The notes under the pieces: model-generated
What the model saw: the letters and a program-made list of their open reading frames with translations, nothing else
Told to the model about the DNA's origin: nothing
Databases searched by the model: none
NCBI GenBank assembly: GCA_965279655.1
Contig: OZ257255.1
Coordinates: 3,596,001 to 3,660,000, forward strand
Reading direction: 5' to 3'
DNA from: SCTM01 sp965279655
GTDB taxonomy: Bacteria; Pseudomonadota; Alphaproteobacteria; Rhodospirillales; Rhodospirillaceae
Length of the DNA: 64,000 nt
Part shown: in pieces, positions 43,224 to 51,877 of the stretch
How positions within the stretch are numbered: the stretch's first letter is position 1
Layout of the letters: the number at the start of each line of letters is the position of its first letter
Translations under genes and position numbers: made by a program

Positions 43224-45242
43224 ATGCTTATCTTGAGCCAGGCGGCGTGGTCGCCGCGGGCGGCGGCGGATCTGGAAAAGCTGGTGGGCGCGGCTAAACG
43301 CGAAGCCACGCGCCAAGCGTTCGCGCCGGTGAAAGACCTCCTCCTGCTCCTGCCCCATAGCCCTGCGGGCAAGGCCGCGATGAAGGAGTCCGAGGCCATC
43401 GCCGCGATTGCGCAGATCGCGAAGGCGCAGGGCGTTTTCCTGGCCGGATCGGCGGTGCTGCACGCGGACGGCGCGGCGGCCCCGCAATCTATCGGGTTCC
43501 TGGTGTCGGCGGCGGGCGAGACCCTGTTGCGCACGGCGAAGATATCGCCGGATCTGATCGAGGGATTCAGCGACACCACCAGCGCCTTTGGAAAACCGGC
43601 CGATTTTCCGATCGCGAAGCTGCCGTTCGCGCAGGTCGGCATCCTGGTGGGCGAGGACATCTCCTACGCCCAGTTCGCGCGCGGCTTGGCGTGGCACGGC
43701 GCGGAGATCATCCTGAACCCGTGTATCGAGCGCGCGGACGCGAACTTCGAGATGCGCGGGCTCGCGCGCTTCGGCCGCGCCGGCGAGAACTGCGCCTACA
43801 TCGCCGTGGCGAGCCCGCTGACCATGGACGATGACGGGCAAACGGTGCAGTTGCCGGTGGCGACCGCGTTCTATCACTGGGAACGCCAGGAAGTGCGCGC
43901 GCAAGGTCACGAGACCTTCGTCATTCCCGACGTGGACATGGAAGCCCTGCGCCGCGCCCGCGCCACGCCGCAGAAGAGCTTGCCGGCGATCCTGCGGGCC
44001 GACGTGTATGGACGCGGCTACGCGAAAGTCGCGGCATCCGTGACCGCCGCGCCGACCTCGCGCCAAGGCTGGCTGGACTTCGCCGCGCAGCAGATCGCGA
44101 AAGAGAGCAAGGCGACCGGCCCGCAGCGCGAAAAATATGAAGAGCAGTACGACGTCTGCATCATCCAGTCCGTACCGCGCCTGATTCCCCTGGGCGCGAA
44201 CAATGCCCGCGACATCATGCATCGCAATCTGGATGAAGCGCTTGAGCTTGCCGGCTCGCGCGCGGCGGTGCCGTCCATGCGGCTGGTGGTGTTCCCGGAA
44301 TTCTGGCTGACGGGACCCGGCGGCATCGGCGGCGTGCAACGCACGGTGCAGGACCTGGAGCGGGTATCGATCACCTACCCCGATCCGATTTTCGACAAGA
44401 TCGGCGCCTTCGCGCAGAAGTACAATGTGTACGTTGCGTTCCAGAACTTCGAGGTGCATCCCAAGCTGCCGGGCCGGGCGTTCAACTCCGCCTTCCTGAT
44501 CAGCGACAAGGGCGACTTGATTCACACCTACCGCAAGAACCAGTGCGCCGACGTGTGGGGCTTCCTGCCCGACACCACGCCGGGCAGCATCCTGGACAAA
44601 TATCTCGACCTGTTCGGCTACGACGCGCTGTTCCCGGTTGCGGACACGCCGATCGGACGGCTCGCGAACATGATCTGCTTCGACAACATGCATCCGGAAG
44701 TCGCCTTCGGCCTGCGCCGCGCCGGCGCGGAAGTCATCCTGCATTCCTCGTCGGAGCCCCATGGCGGCGACGGACGCCGCGCCTGGGACAACGCGCGGCG
44801 CCTGCGCGCGTATGAGAACGGCTGCTACATGCTCTCGGCCATCGACGGCGGCGAGTACACGTCGGTCGATGCGGATACGATGACCTATTTTCGCCGTGGT
44901 CACTCGCGCTTGGTGAATTTCGACGGGCTGCTGCAAGGCACGGTCGATGGGCCCGGACCGGTCGTCTTCCGCGGCCACGTGGATCTCGCGGCGTTGCGGC
45001 GTGCGCGCGCGAACCCGAGGACCAATCTGGCGCTGTGGAACGACCCGGCGATCTATGCCGCGCACTACCGGCCGGACATCGGCTTCCCATCCAACGGCTG
45101 GGCGGGCGATCCCTATGAGAACCCCTATCTCGGGGCGGGGAAGTTGCGCGAGGTCATCGCCAACTATTTGAGGGACGGCATCTACGTGCCGCCGTCCACC
45201 GCGCTCGGCTCAGATCGCTACCGCACGTCGGATCAGGTCTGA
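43224..45242 (+). CDS. Double carbon-nitrogen hydrolase (nitrilase superfamily) with degenerate N-terminal half
   Basis: A 672-residue protein made of two nitrilase-fold halves. The C-terminal half keeps the catalytic set Glu359 (VVFPEFW), Lys438 (YRKNQC) and Cys485 (MICFDNMHPE). The N-terminal half has the same strand order (LLLLLPHSP, GILVGEDISY), but its Glu and Cys positions are His and Gly, so it should be inactive. Ordinary nitrilases and amidases are half this length and form homodimers, so the fused halves may make an internal pseudo-dimer. GAGGA precedes the ATG by eight bases, and it lies 10 bp after the binding-protein gene. Confidence 0.88.
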   Translation: MLILSQAAWSPRAAADLEKLVGAAKREATRQAFAPVKDLLLLLPHSPAGKAAMKESEAIAAIAQIAKAQGVFLAGSAVLHADGAAAPQSIGFLVSAAGETLLRTAKISPDLIEGFSDTTSAFGKPADFPIAKLPFAQVGILVGEDISYAQFARGLAWHGAEIILNPCIERADANFEMRGLARFGRAGENCAYIAVASPLTMDDDGQTVQLPVATAFYHWERQEVRAQGHETFVIPDVDMEALRRARATPQKSLPAILRADVYGRGYAKVAASVTAAPTSRQGWLDFAAQQIAKESKATGPQREKYEEQYDVCIIQSVPRLIPLGANNARDIMHRNLDEALELAGSRAAVPSMRLVVFPEFWLTGPGGIGGVQRTVQDLERVSITYPDPIFDKIGAFAQKYNVYVAFQNFEVHPKLPGRAFNSAFLISDKGDLIHTYRKNQCADVWGFLPDTTPGSILDKYLDLFGYDALFPVADTPIGRLANMICFDNMHPEVAFGLRRAGAEVILHSSSEPHGGDGRRAWDNARRLRAYENGCYMLSAIDGGEYTSVDADTMTYFRRGHSRLVNFDGLLQGTVDGPGPVVFRGHVDLAALRRARANPRTNLALWNDPAIYAAHYRPDIGFPSNGWAGDPYENPYLGAGKLREVIANYLRDGIYVPPSTALGSDRYRTSDQV

Positions 45243-45268
45243 GGTTTTCGCCGCGACGGAAAAGAAAA

Positions 45269-45297
45269 GGGCGAGGGGCGCACGCCGCCCCTCGCCC
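45269..45297. terminator. Intrinsic terminator between convergent genes
   Basis: A 12-bp perfect stem, GGGCGAGGGGCG with CGCCCCTCGCCC, and a five-base loop. On the minus strand it is followed by CCTTTTCTTTT, so it terminates the 45316 gene efficiently, and it may also serve the nitrilase operon on the plus strand. Confidence 0.88.
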
Positions 45298-45315
45298 GCG
45301 CTACTTCAGTCTTGC

Positions 45316-46083
45316 TTACTTCTTCACGAGAGCGGTCGTGGACACGAGCTGGCTGTCCTCGACGACTTCCCAGTAGCCGGTTGTTCCCAGCACTTCCTGC
45401 ACGACATCGCCCGCCTTCACGTCGGCAACCTGATCGCCGACGTGACGCCGCATGTGGCCCTTGCTCATGTAGAGCAGGTTGTCCTGCTGATAGGAGCTCG
45501 GGTTGCTGTTGCCGCCCTTCTGGAACGTGATCACACGGATCGAGTTGCCGTCGAAGGTGTAGCGCTTCACGTTGAAGCGCGTGGCGTCTTTGGGCGCGGC
45601 CTTAGCGGCTTCCTCGGTGGTCGCGGCCTGCGGCTTGCCGTCCTGCATCCACTGCACCTGAATTCCGGCCGGCGTATCGGCGCCACGGACCACGCCTGCC
45701 TTCGGGGCGGCCACCGCGCTTTGGACCTTGTGCGCGACAAGGACGGCTTCGGCGCCCTTGTGCTTGATCTCGCCGGTCGGCTGCGTCGCGACGTCGCCTT
45801 CCGCCAAGGTCACGGCCTTGCCGTCGACGGTTGCGTCAACCGAGCCCTTGAGGACGTAGAACTGGTTCTCGCCGTCAAGCTTGTAGGACGAATCACCGGA
45901 CTTGAAGGTGATCACCTGCACGGTCCCGGGGGGTGCGGTGAAGGTTTTGACATCGACGCCGCCCGCGCTCTTGGACTTCGCGGCGCTGCCGGGGAAATGG
46001 AAGTTGGGGCCGGCCGCAGCCAAGACGGCGCCGCCGCTGAAAGCGGCCAGAACGAGGCCGACGAGTATGTTGTGGGAACGCAT
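45316..46083 (-). CDS. Exported two-domain cupin-like protein
   Basis: A 255-residue protein with a signal peptide (MRSHNILVGLVLAAFSGGAVLA). The mature part holds two cupin-like barrels: one around YKLDGENQFYVLKGSVDATV and TLAEGDVATQ, the other around SSYQQDNLLYMSKGHMRRHV and VKAGDVVQEV. Metal-ligand histidines are sparse, so it may bind a ligand rather than catalyse. ATG 46083 is supported by GGAGGGTGAG upstream. It is the only exported member of the five bicupin proteins in this window and could act on the periplasmic oxidation products. Confidence 0.8.
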   Translation of the reverse strand: MRSHNILVGLVLAAFSGGAVLAAAGPNFHFPGSAAKSKSAGGVDVKTFTAPPGTVQVITFKSGDSSYKLDGENQFYVLKGSVDATVDGKAVTLAEGDVATQPTGEIKHKGAEAVLVAHKVQSAVAAPKAGVVRGADTPAGIQVQWMQDGKPQAATTEEAAKAAPKDATRFNVKRYTFDGNSIRVITFQKGGNSNPSSYQQDNLLYMSKGHMRRHVGDQVADVKAGDVVQEVLGTTGYWEVVEDSQLVSTTALVKK

Positions 46084-46343
46084 GGTCTCACCCTCCAGAA
46101 GGTTCAAGGGTCAGGAAGATAATAAGAATCCATAGATTCCGCGCGGCTTTTCTTGGGCCGCTCCGGGGCATCTCTTGCGGATGTGATTTGCCGGTGCGGG
46201 AATCCGGCCCCCGCGCGCGCGGTGCCGCGGCCCGACTCGGGGGCTCCGAGGCTCACATACGGGTCCTATAAGTGTTGCTGGCGGGGGACGCGGCGGTGAC
46301 AATTCCCCGGCATTCCCTTTCGCCTCACCACTGGAGCTGCACC

Positions 46344-47276
46344 ATGGCCTTGCGCAAATTCCTCAAACCGCTCTCGCTGCTCGCGGTTACGGCCCTCCTG
46401 GCCGGACCGGTCTCCGCGGAGGGGCCCGGCCGCGGCACGTCCACCGACGATTGGAAGGGCCTCACGATCCTGAAGGGCGGCAAGGGTTATGTCGACGCGC
46501 CGCTGGGTCAGTTGCACTACCGCGACATCGGTCCGCGCAACCAGACCCCGATGATCCTGCTGCATCAGTCGCCGATGATGATGATCCAATGGGGCGACGT
46601 GCAGAACGAACTCGCGACAATGGGTATCCGCACCATCACCGTCGACACGCCGGGCAACGGCCTCTCCGATATCCCGGACAAGCAGCCCACGATCGAAGGC
46701 ATCGCCGACAATCTGGTCGCACTCCTCGATAAGTTGAAGCTCAAGAAAGTGATCATGGCCGGACATCACACCGGCGCGCAGATCGCGACCGCGTTCACCG
46801 CGCGTCATCCCGAACGCGTCGTGGCGCTTGTGCTGCACGGTGCGGCGATGTTCTCCGACGAAGAGTTGGCGCGGCGGCAAGCCAATATCGGCAAGGGCAC
46901 CGGCACGGGCCGTCTGCCGAAAGCGGACGGATCGAACTTCACGCGCCGCTTCAGCGCGGGAAACATGGACAACCAAGACGTCATCACGGCCAACGCCTGG
47001 CTCACAGTCACGTCCTACATGACCGGCCCCGACCTCGGCCATTACGCGGCGTACTACTACCGCATGAAGCCGGACATCATGAAGATCAAGGTGCCGACGC
47101 TGCTGCTGTCCGACACGGGCGATGCGGTCAACCCGATCGACAAGGAAGTTGCAGCGCTTCGCCCCGACTTCAAGTACGTCGAGTTCTCCAACGGCAACTT
47201 CATGCAGTTCATGGCCGAGCCGAAGCGTTGGGCGCACCTCGTCGGCGACTGGCGTAAGCAGACGATCAAGAACTAA
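46344..47276 (+). CDS. Exported alpha/beta-hydrolase-fold protein with altered active site
   Basis: A 310-residue protein with a signal peptide (MALRKFLKPLSLLAVTALL...VSA). Hydrolase-fold features are the MILLHQSPMMM oxyanion strand, DTPGNGLSD and an elbow G140-H-H142-T-G144 where Ser is replaced by His. The loop that normally carries the catalytic His reads SNGNFMQFMAEP, again without His, while the acid SDTGD remains. It has the same replacements as the exported protein at 9323, so this is a shared family trait and not random decay. GGAG lies seven bases before the ATG. A strong terminator follows. Confidence 0.86.
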   Translation: MALRKFLKPLSLLAVTALLAGPVSAEGPGRGTSTDDWKGLTILKGGKGYVDAPLGQLHYRDIGPRNQTPMILLHQSPMMMIQWGDVQNELATMGIRTITVDTPGNGLSDIPDKQPTIEGIADNLVALLDKLKLKKVIMAGHHTGAQIATAFTARHPERVVALVLHGAAMFSDEELARRQANIGKGTGTGRLPKADGSNFTRRFSAGNMDNQDVITANAWLTVTSYMTGPDLGHYAAYYYRMKPDIMKIKVPTLLLSDTGDAVNPIDKEVAALRPDFKYVEFSNGNFMQFMAEPKRWAHLVGDWRKQTIKN

Positions 47277-47303
47277 GCCCGACAAAACCAAGCGATGAGA
47301 AAG

Positions 47304-47332
47304 ACGCGCCGCGGCACATTGTCGCGGCGCGT
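47304..47332 (+). terminator. Intrinsic terminator
   Basis: A 10-bp stem, ACGCGCCGCG with CGCGGCGCGT, and a nine-base loop, followed by TTCGTTTTAT. It lies 28 bp after the hydrolase-fold gene stop. Confidence 0.88.
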
Positions 47333-47536
47333 TTCGTTTTATCCCTTTGCGCGACAGCGCAAATCGAGGTGCTCGGTGCGGCAACCGCTCCATCCCTGAA
47401 GACGTCTCCAGGCACCTATCTTGGCGTGTCCTCGAAGAAGACGGCCCCCACCGGGGGAGGAGCGGCGGGGGCCGTAGCGCGCGACTTTGTAGGGAGAGCT
47501 AAGTCGCGCCCCGGTTCTGCCGGGTCAGCCCGTCAA

Positions 47537-47740
47537 TTAGGGCTTCAGGAAACGGGCAATCCTTCTGCCCTCGCACCAAAGTTCGTATCCAGCCGCATCA
47601 TCCTCCATGAACACCTCCCTGGCCGCGGCGCTCAAAGCTTCGTTTTCGGTCGCATACCCTTCCGTCCAATCACGCAGTGGTTTGTCGGTCGCGGTGAATA
47701 TGACGCACCTGTAGTGCTGGCAAAGACGGTCGAGCGACAT
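47537..47740 (-). CDS. Small hypothetical protein
   Basis: A predicted 67-residue protein starting MSLDRLCQHYRCVIF with an acidic, helical middle (TENEALSAAAREVFMEDDAAG). I do not recognise it. ATG 47740 has GAGGG upstream at usable spacing; the same frame stays open to 47875. It follows the small gene at 47879 on the same strand and the two may form a unit. Coding status is likely but not certain, given the short length. Confidence 0.5.
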   Translation of the reverse strand: MSLDRLCQHYRCVIFTATDKPLRDWTEGYATENEALSAAAREVFMEDDAAGYELWCEGRRIARFLKP

Positions 47741-47878
47741 CGGCGGGCCCTCGCCCTCAGCGCCGATGAGGATGGTGGTCCACGGCTGCACCGGCCGAGC
47801 AGACACGACACGCGCACCGCGGAAGTGTTCCGAGGAGGACACGGGGCTCGCCGGCCGGAGTTGATGGCGGTTCATGAG

Positions 47879-48085
47879 TCAGTGGAGATTGTGTCGCTGC
47901 GACTCAAATGGAGGCAGCCCAAGGTCCACGCGCACAACCGTCTCGGCCACATCGGCCATGAACTCCGCGACCGTCAGTCCGTGGCGCGCGGCAGTGCGGC
48001 TCAACCGCACGGCCAAGTCAGACGGTATTGGCAGCGAGACGTATACGGTGTCGGAGGACAACACCGGGTCTGGAGGCTGTGGCAT
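47879..48085 (-). CDS. Small hypothetical protein, possibly ribbon-helix-helix
   Basis: A predicted 68-residue protein. The segment TVYVSLPIPSDLAVRLSRTA, followed by AARHGLTVAEFMADVAETVV, fits a beta strand plus two helices, as in Arc/CopG-type DNA-binding proteins. A GGGAG ribosome site lies nine bases before ATG 48085; the frame stays open further upstream to 48166. It could be an antitoxin-like regulator of the neighbouring small gene, but no toxin family is recognisable. Confidence 0.5.
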   Translation of the reverse strand: MPQPPDPVLSSDTVYVSLPIPSDLAVRLSRTAARHGLTVAEFMADVAETVVRVDLGLPPFESQRHNLH

Positions 48086-48416
48086 GGCCGTTGCTCCCAT
48101 TGTTGATCGGATCGTCGAGGCAAACCAAACCTGCGCGCCGCCAGCGGATTCCTCCGCATGGCGCACCTGAACTGTCGTGGAGGGCCGGCGAACTAAATTG
48201 AGTCGTGGCGAGCGAGCGCGGAAATGACGGGCGGTGCCGAATTCATGCGGCAGGCGTCAACTGAACGAGAGCCCTGCCGCGCGCCTTGTTCGTACGAAAG
48301 CGTACAGAAGCATGACAGCTGCGCTCAGGAAACTCTAGGTAAAAGTACGCGTCCCGGCACGAGAGCGCGCCGCGCCGTAAGGTTAGGTTAGGCAGACATG
48401 CTCTCGCGATCCGCGG

Positions 48417-49049
48417 CTAGGCTGGCGGCCATTTCGGAAAAGGCTTTGTGTGCACCTCGGTGACCCGCGTGTAGTCGGTGTACCCCAGCCGGGCCATCGG
48501 ACTGATCTTGCCGTAGTCCACAATGCCGTCCACCAAGACATCGTCGGCGATATGCACGCCAATCACCTGGCCGATCACGACGTAATTCTTGACCTCCGGA
48601 TCGGTGTGCGCGAGTTCCAAAATCTGCGCGACCCGACACTCCAGATGACACGGCGACTCCTTCACGCGCGGGGGCTTTACCAATCGCGAAGGAACAGGCG
48701 TCAGGCCGGTAATTTCGAATTCGCTCACGCCGGGCGGAGCCGGGATCGACGATAGCCACACTTTGTCGCGCAACTCCCATGTCGCCATATTGATGACGAA
48801 CTCGCCGGTCGCTTTGACGTTTGCCAAAGTGTCTTTTGGTTGGCCTTTGGGCCTGCCGGGAGACGTGCCCGTCGGGGCAAACATCACGTGAGGTGGTGCG
48901 TAAGTGACGAGATTGAACAGCGCGAAGGGCGCCAAGTTGCTGACCCCAGATGCATCGATGCTCGATACCCATCCAATCGGTCGGGGGATAACCAGGGCGT
49001 TTATCGGATCATGAGGCAGGCCGTGGCCGTTCTCGGGCTGATAAAACAA
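48417..49049 (-). CDS. Flavin reductase-like FMN-binding split-barrel protein
   Basis: A 210-residue protein of the flavin-reductase-like group. The opening NALVIPRPIGWVSSIDASGVSNLAPFALF contains the typical PRPIGWVS-x-N-APF flavin-binding pattern, and HLECRV and VIGQVIGVHI follow. Members reduce FMN for partner monooxygenases or act as FMN-dependent oxidoreductases. In this context it could supply reduced flavin to an oxygenase, although no two-component partner is encoded nearby. It is a single gene divergent from the exported flavoprotein at 49256. Confidence 0.88.
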   Translation of the reverse strand: MFYQPENGHGLPHDPINALVIPRPIGWVSSIDASGVSNLAPFALFNLVTYAPPHVMFAPTGTSPGRPKGQPKDTLANVKATGEFVINMATWELRDKVWLSSIPAPPGVSEFEITGLTPVPSRLVKPPRVKESPCHLECRVAQILELAHTDPEVKNYVVIGQVIGVHIADDVLVDGIVDYGKISPMARLGYTDYTRVTEVHTKPFPKWPPA

Positions 49050-49255
49050 AAATCTCGCTCCAATGAAACGTACATCTCCGCGCAGCGTCGCTGACCAGGC
49101 TGGCGCCTCGATCGTGACGTCCGTCGCGCCGGCACGCGCCCTCGGCCGTGACTTTAATTATCCCAGCCGAACAAGTTTGCTCAATTGTTGGCCCGCATTT
49201 TTTTCATAGGTTACAACAACACCCAAAGCTAGATTCATCTGGAGAATGTCGCCCC

Positions 49256-50749
49256 ATGCCGATTCGACGGCGCTCGCTTCTCGGTATGGCAATGACCGGT
49301 TCTGTTCTACAGCCACTTTCTCACGCCCGTGCCGATGCCACGGTCTGGGACTTGATCGTGGTCGGCGCCGGCACCGCGGGACTACCGGCGGCGATCCACG
49401 CGTCGCGACGCGGTGCGCGCGTGCTCATGATCGAGGCGTCGGCGACCATCGGCGGCACGCTGAATGTCGCTGTCGGGCAGGTCGCGGCCGGCGGCACCAC
49501 GCTTCAGGCCGCCAAGGGCATTGTCGACAGTCCCGACCTTCACTTCGACGACGTGATGCGAATCTCTCGCGGGCGCGCTGTCGCCACCCTCGTGCGGCGT
49601 ATCGTGGATGAAGCGCCGGCGACGATGAACTGGTTGCTCAAGGAGGGCCTGACTCCGCTGCCGAACCATCCCGTTGTCAGCGACAGCCCAACCCTGGCGG
49701 CCTACTCAATCCCCCGATACTTCTGGGCGCGTGAAAACGGCCGCGCCATCCTTGCGATCTTGAGGCGCAATCTTGAGCCGGAGTTGGCAAGCGGCCGTGT
49801 GGTCTTGCAGCGCGAAACGCGGGTCACGAGTTTGATCACATCGGGAGGTGCCGTCACCGGCGTACGTGCGGAGAATGGCGAAGGAACGAGGGAATATCTC
49901 GGCCGCCATGTCCTCTTGAGCACAGGCGGTTACGCGATGAATCCCGAGCTGTTCGGCCGGCTGATCGGGGGCTCGCCCTACGTGGCGTCCTCGTACCCGT
50001 TCTCGCGCGGCGATGGGCTGGAGCTTGCGGCGACCGTTGGCTCGACGATCCGCGGTGCCGATCTTCATCGATCGGGGACCGGCTCCATTCTCACCCGCGC
50101 CAGTTGGCCGGCGCAGGTTTACGCGCGCTTTCAGACCGATCCCGGCACCCGCGCGCCATGGGAGATTTGGGTCAACAACGCCGGTCAACGCTTCATGCGC
50201 GAGGATGAACCGGAACATTACGCGCGTGAGCATGCCGTCGCGAAATTGGATGGATATCGTTACGCCATCGTCTTCGACGAAACGATTGCCAACGAGGCGC
50301 CGCCGGGCATTCCAGGCTGGACGCAGGCGAAATTCCGGGAGCACTTCGGAACGCACCCCATGTTCCTTCGCGCCGATTCCCTCGAGGACCTTGCCGCGGC
50401 GGCCCAGATCAATGCTGACGCTTTGCGACAGACCGTCGCGGACTACAACAGCGGCATCGATCGCGGTTCGGACCCGATGGGGCGTTTGCACCGTCCGCGC
50501 AAGATCGCACAGGGGCCGTTTTATGCGATCATTCACATGGGTCATTCGGCGACGTCGGCGGCGGGCGTGACCGTCGATCGAGACCTGTCCGTCCTCAAAG
50601 CAAGCGGCGAGCCGATCCGAGGGCTGTACGCCGCCGGCGAACTGCTCGGAAGCGGCGCCTACATGGGAAGCACCGGTGTTCCGGGAATGATGCTCACACC
50701 CTCGCTGTCGCTCGGGCGAAGACTGGGTATGACGCTCGAGATCGCCTGA
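49256..50749 (+). CDS. Tat-exported FAD-binding fumarate-reductase-family flavoprotein
   Basis: A 497-residue flavoprotein paralogous to the one at 10277. The leader MPIRRRSLLGMAMTGSVLQP is a clear Tat signal, then the FAD site DLIVVGAGTAGLPAAIHA, VLLSTGGYAMN and the C-terminal GLYAAGELLGSGAYMG. Members of this family remove or add hydrogens across a C=C bond next to a carbonyl, as in ketosteroid dehydrogenase or fumarate reductase. GGAGA lies upstream of ATG 49256; the longer open frame carries no leader-like sequence. It is the last catabolic gene before the mobile-element remnant. Confidence 0.88.
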   Translation: MPIRRRSLLGMAMTGSVLQPLSHARADATVWDLIVVGAGTAGLPAAIHASRRGARVLMIEASATIGGTLNVAVGQVAAGGTTLQAAKGIVDSPDLHFDDVMRISRGRAVATLVRRIVDEAPATMNWLLKEGLTPLPNHPVVSDSPTLAAYSIPRYFWARENGRAILAILRRNLEPELASGRVVLQRETRVTSLITSGGAVTGVRAENGEGTREYLGRHVLLSTGGYAMNPELFGRLIGGSPYVASSYPFSRGDGLELAATVGSTIRGADLHRSGTGSILTRASWPAQVYARFQTDPGTRAPWEIWVNNAGQRFMREDEPEHYAREHAVAKLDGYRYAIVFDETIANEAPPGIPGWTQAKFREHFGTHPMFLRADSLEDLAAAAQINADALRQTVADYNSGIDRGSDPMGRLHRPRKIAQGPFYAIIHMGHSATSAAGVTVDRDLSVLKASGEPIRGLYAAGELLGSGAYMGSTGVPGMMLTPSLSLGRRLGMTLEIA

Positions 50750-50880
50750 AAGGCATTTCAGCCAAGCCGTCGCGGTGACGGCGCCGCCGATCAAGGGCGG
50801 CGCGAGGCGTGGGTGCGCGTGTGGGCACGAACGCCCGCACTCCCAAAACCGCGCACCTTACTGGGCTTTTTTGAAAGAAA

Positions 50881-51068
50881 TGGCGGTGGACGCAGCCCCG
50901 ATGTCACGAAGCTGCGGCTTTGGGGGCCGAATTCCCTGATAACAGGGTAGGTACAGCGGATCCCGCGATCGTGGGCGCCGGTTAGTCGGGATTTTGCTGC
51001 GGTCTCCGCAGCTTTGCGGATCGAGGCGCCTGAGTCCGGGTCTCCCATAACCGGGAATTATCAGGGAA
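50881..51068. repeat. Direct repeat copy A flanking the decayed mobile segment
   Basis: A 188-bp stretch with the same block order as 54869-55068: TGGCGGTG, GATGTCAC-AAGCTGCGGCTTTG, TTCCCTGATA, a TCTCCGC-containing middle and GGGAATTATCAGGGAA at the end. Within it are inverted copies of the CAGGGAA/TTCCCTG word. It directly precedes the recombinase relic. Confidence 0.78.
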
Positions 51069-51142
51069 CCTATCTGCCGAGCAGCATCCGGCGCTGCCGT
51101 TCGCGGCAAGCGTCCATTTCTCGCACACCTGACGGCGCAAGG

Positions 51143-51488
51143 ATCATCGATCGTTTTGATGCGAAGAAAGTGTCGTTCGTGTCTGTGACACAAGCGTTCA
51201 ATACGACGAACTCAATGGGTCGCTTGACGTTGAACGTACTGCTGTCCTTCGCGCAGTTCGAGCGCGAGGTCACGGGCGAGCGCATCCGAGACAAGGTCGC
51301 TCAATCAAAGGCCAAAGGCATGTGGATGGGCGGCGCTCCTCCCCTTGGTTACGACTCAGCATGGCGCTTTTCCTTCAGTGGACGGTCTCGCTGAAGCGAA
51401 GGACCTCTCGAAGAGATATGTGAACAAGGTTTTGCCATTGGGGTTTATAAGCCCCGATGTAAGCAGCGCTCTTGTTGCCAATCAATAG
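51143..51488 (+). pseudogene. Serine site-specific recombinase relic
   Basis: The segment 51143-51355 encodes FNTTNSMGRLTLNVLLSFAQ, FEREVTGERIRDK and GMWMGGAPPLGYD, a near-perfect stretch of large serine recombinases (resolvase/invertase family). The N-terminal catalytic Ser region is absent. After GYD the frame is lost, and at 51402-51488 another frame gives DLSKRYVNKVLPLGFISPDV, which resembles the recombinase C-terminal helix region. The gene is therefore 5'-truncated and has an internal deletion. It is not functional. Confidence 0.82.
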
Positions 51489-51640
51489 CTTCACACTCGA
51501 AAGAAGTCCGAGGTTTGCCCCTCAAATCAACCATCAGGCCCAATTGAGGATGGTAGATTCCTATGGCGCCAATTTGCGAATAGCTTCTGCGGCTGTATCT
51601 TGATTATCTCTCGCAAGAGCGAGGCGCACTCCTTGAATGA

Positions 51641-51877
51641 CCCCTTCCGCGAAGTACTACTTCGAATGGCGGCTCACGCAGTCGCCATGTTCATTTCTTG
51701 CACCACGCGACCAACCTCTTGTACGAGGCACAAACCGTGATTAATGCCGACGAGTTGCCGGATTGCGCGCTGGTCGAATGCGACCTCGCACGCCGGTGCG
51801 TGCTGGATCTGCCTCAAGCGGCGCCCTTCTATGTGATCCTCAAGACGGCCGAGACGCTACGTGTGGCCGTGTCATGA
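51641..51877 (+). pseudogene. Decayed ORF fragment overlapping the methyltransferase gene
   Basis: An open frame of 78 codons with protein-like content (HFLHHATNLLYEAQ, ALVECDLARRCVLDLPQA, PFYVILKTAETLRVAVS) but no plausible start codon near its beginning and no recognised family. Its TGA overlaps the methyltransferase ATG in an ATGA junction, the mark of a former operon. I read it as the 3' end of a gene whose 5' part was removed by the same rearrangement that left the recombinase relic. Confidence 0.5.

Noticed and set aside
43152..45065. 637-codon minus-strand open frame opposite the double nitrilase
   Set aside because: Arg-rich shadow frame; the plus strand encodes intact Glu-Lys-Cys nitrilase motifs.
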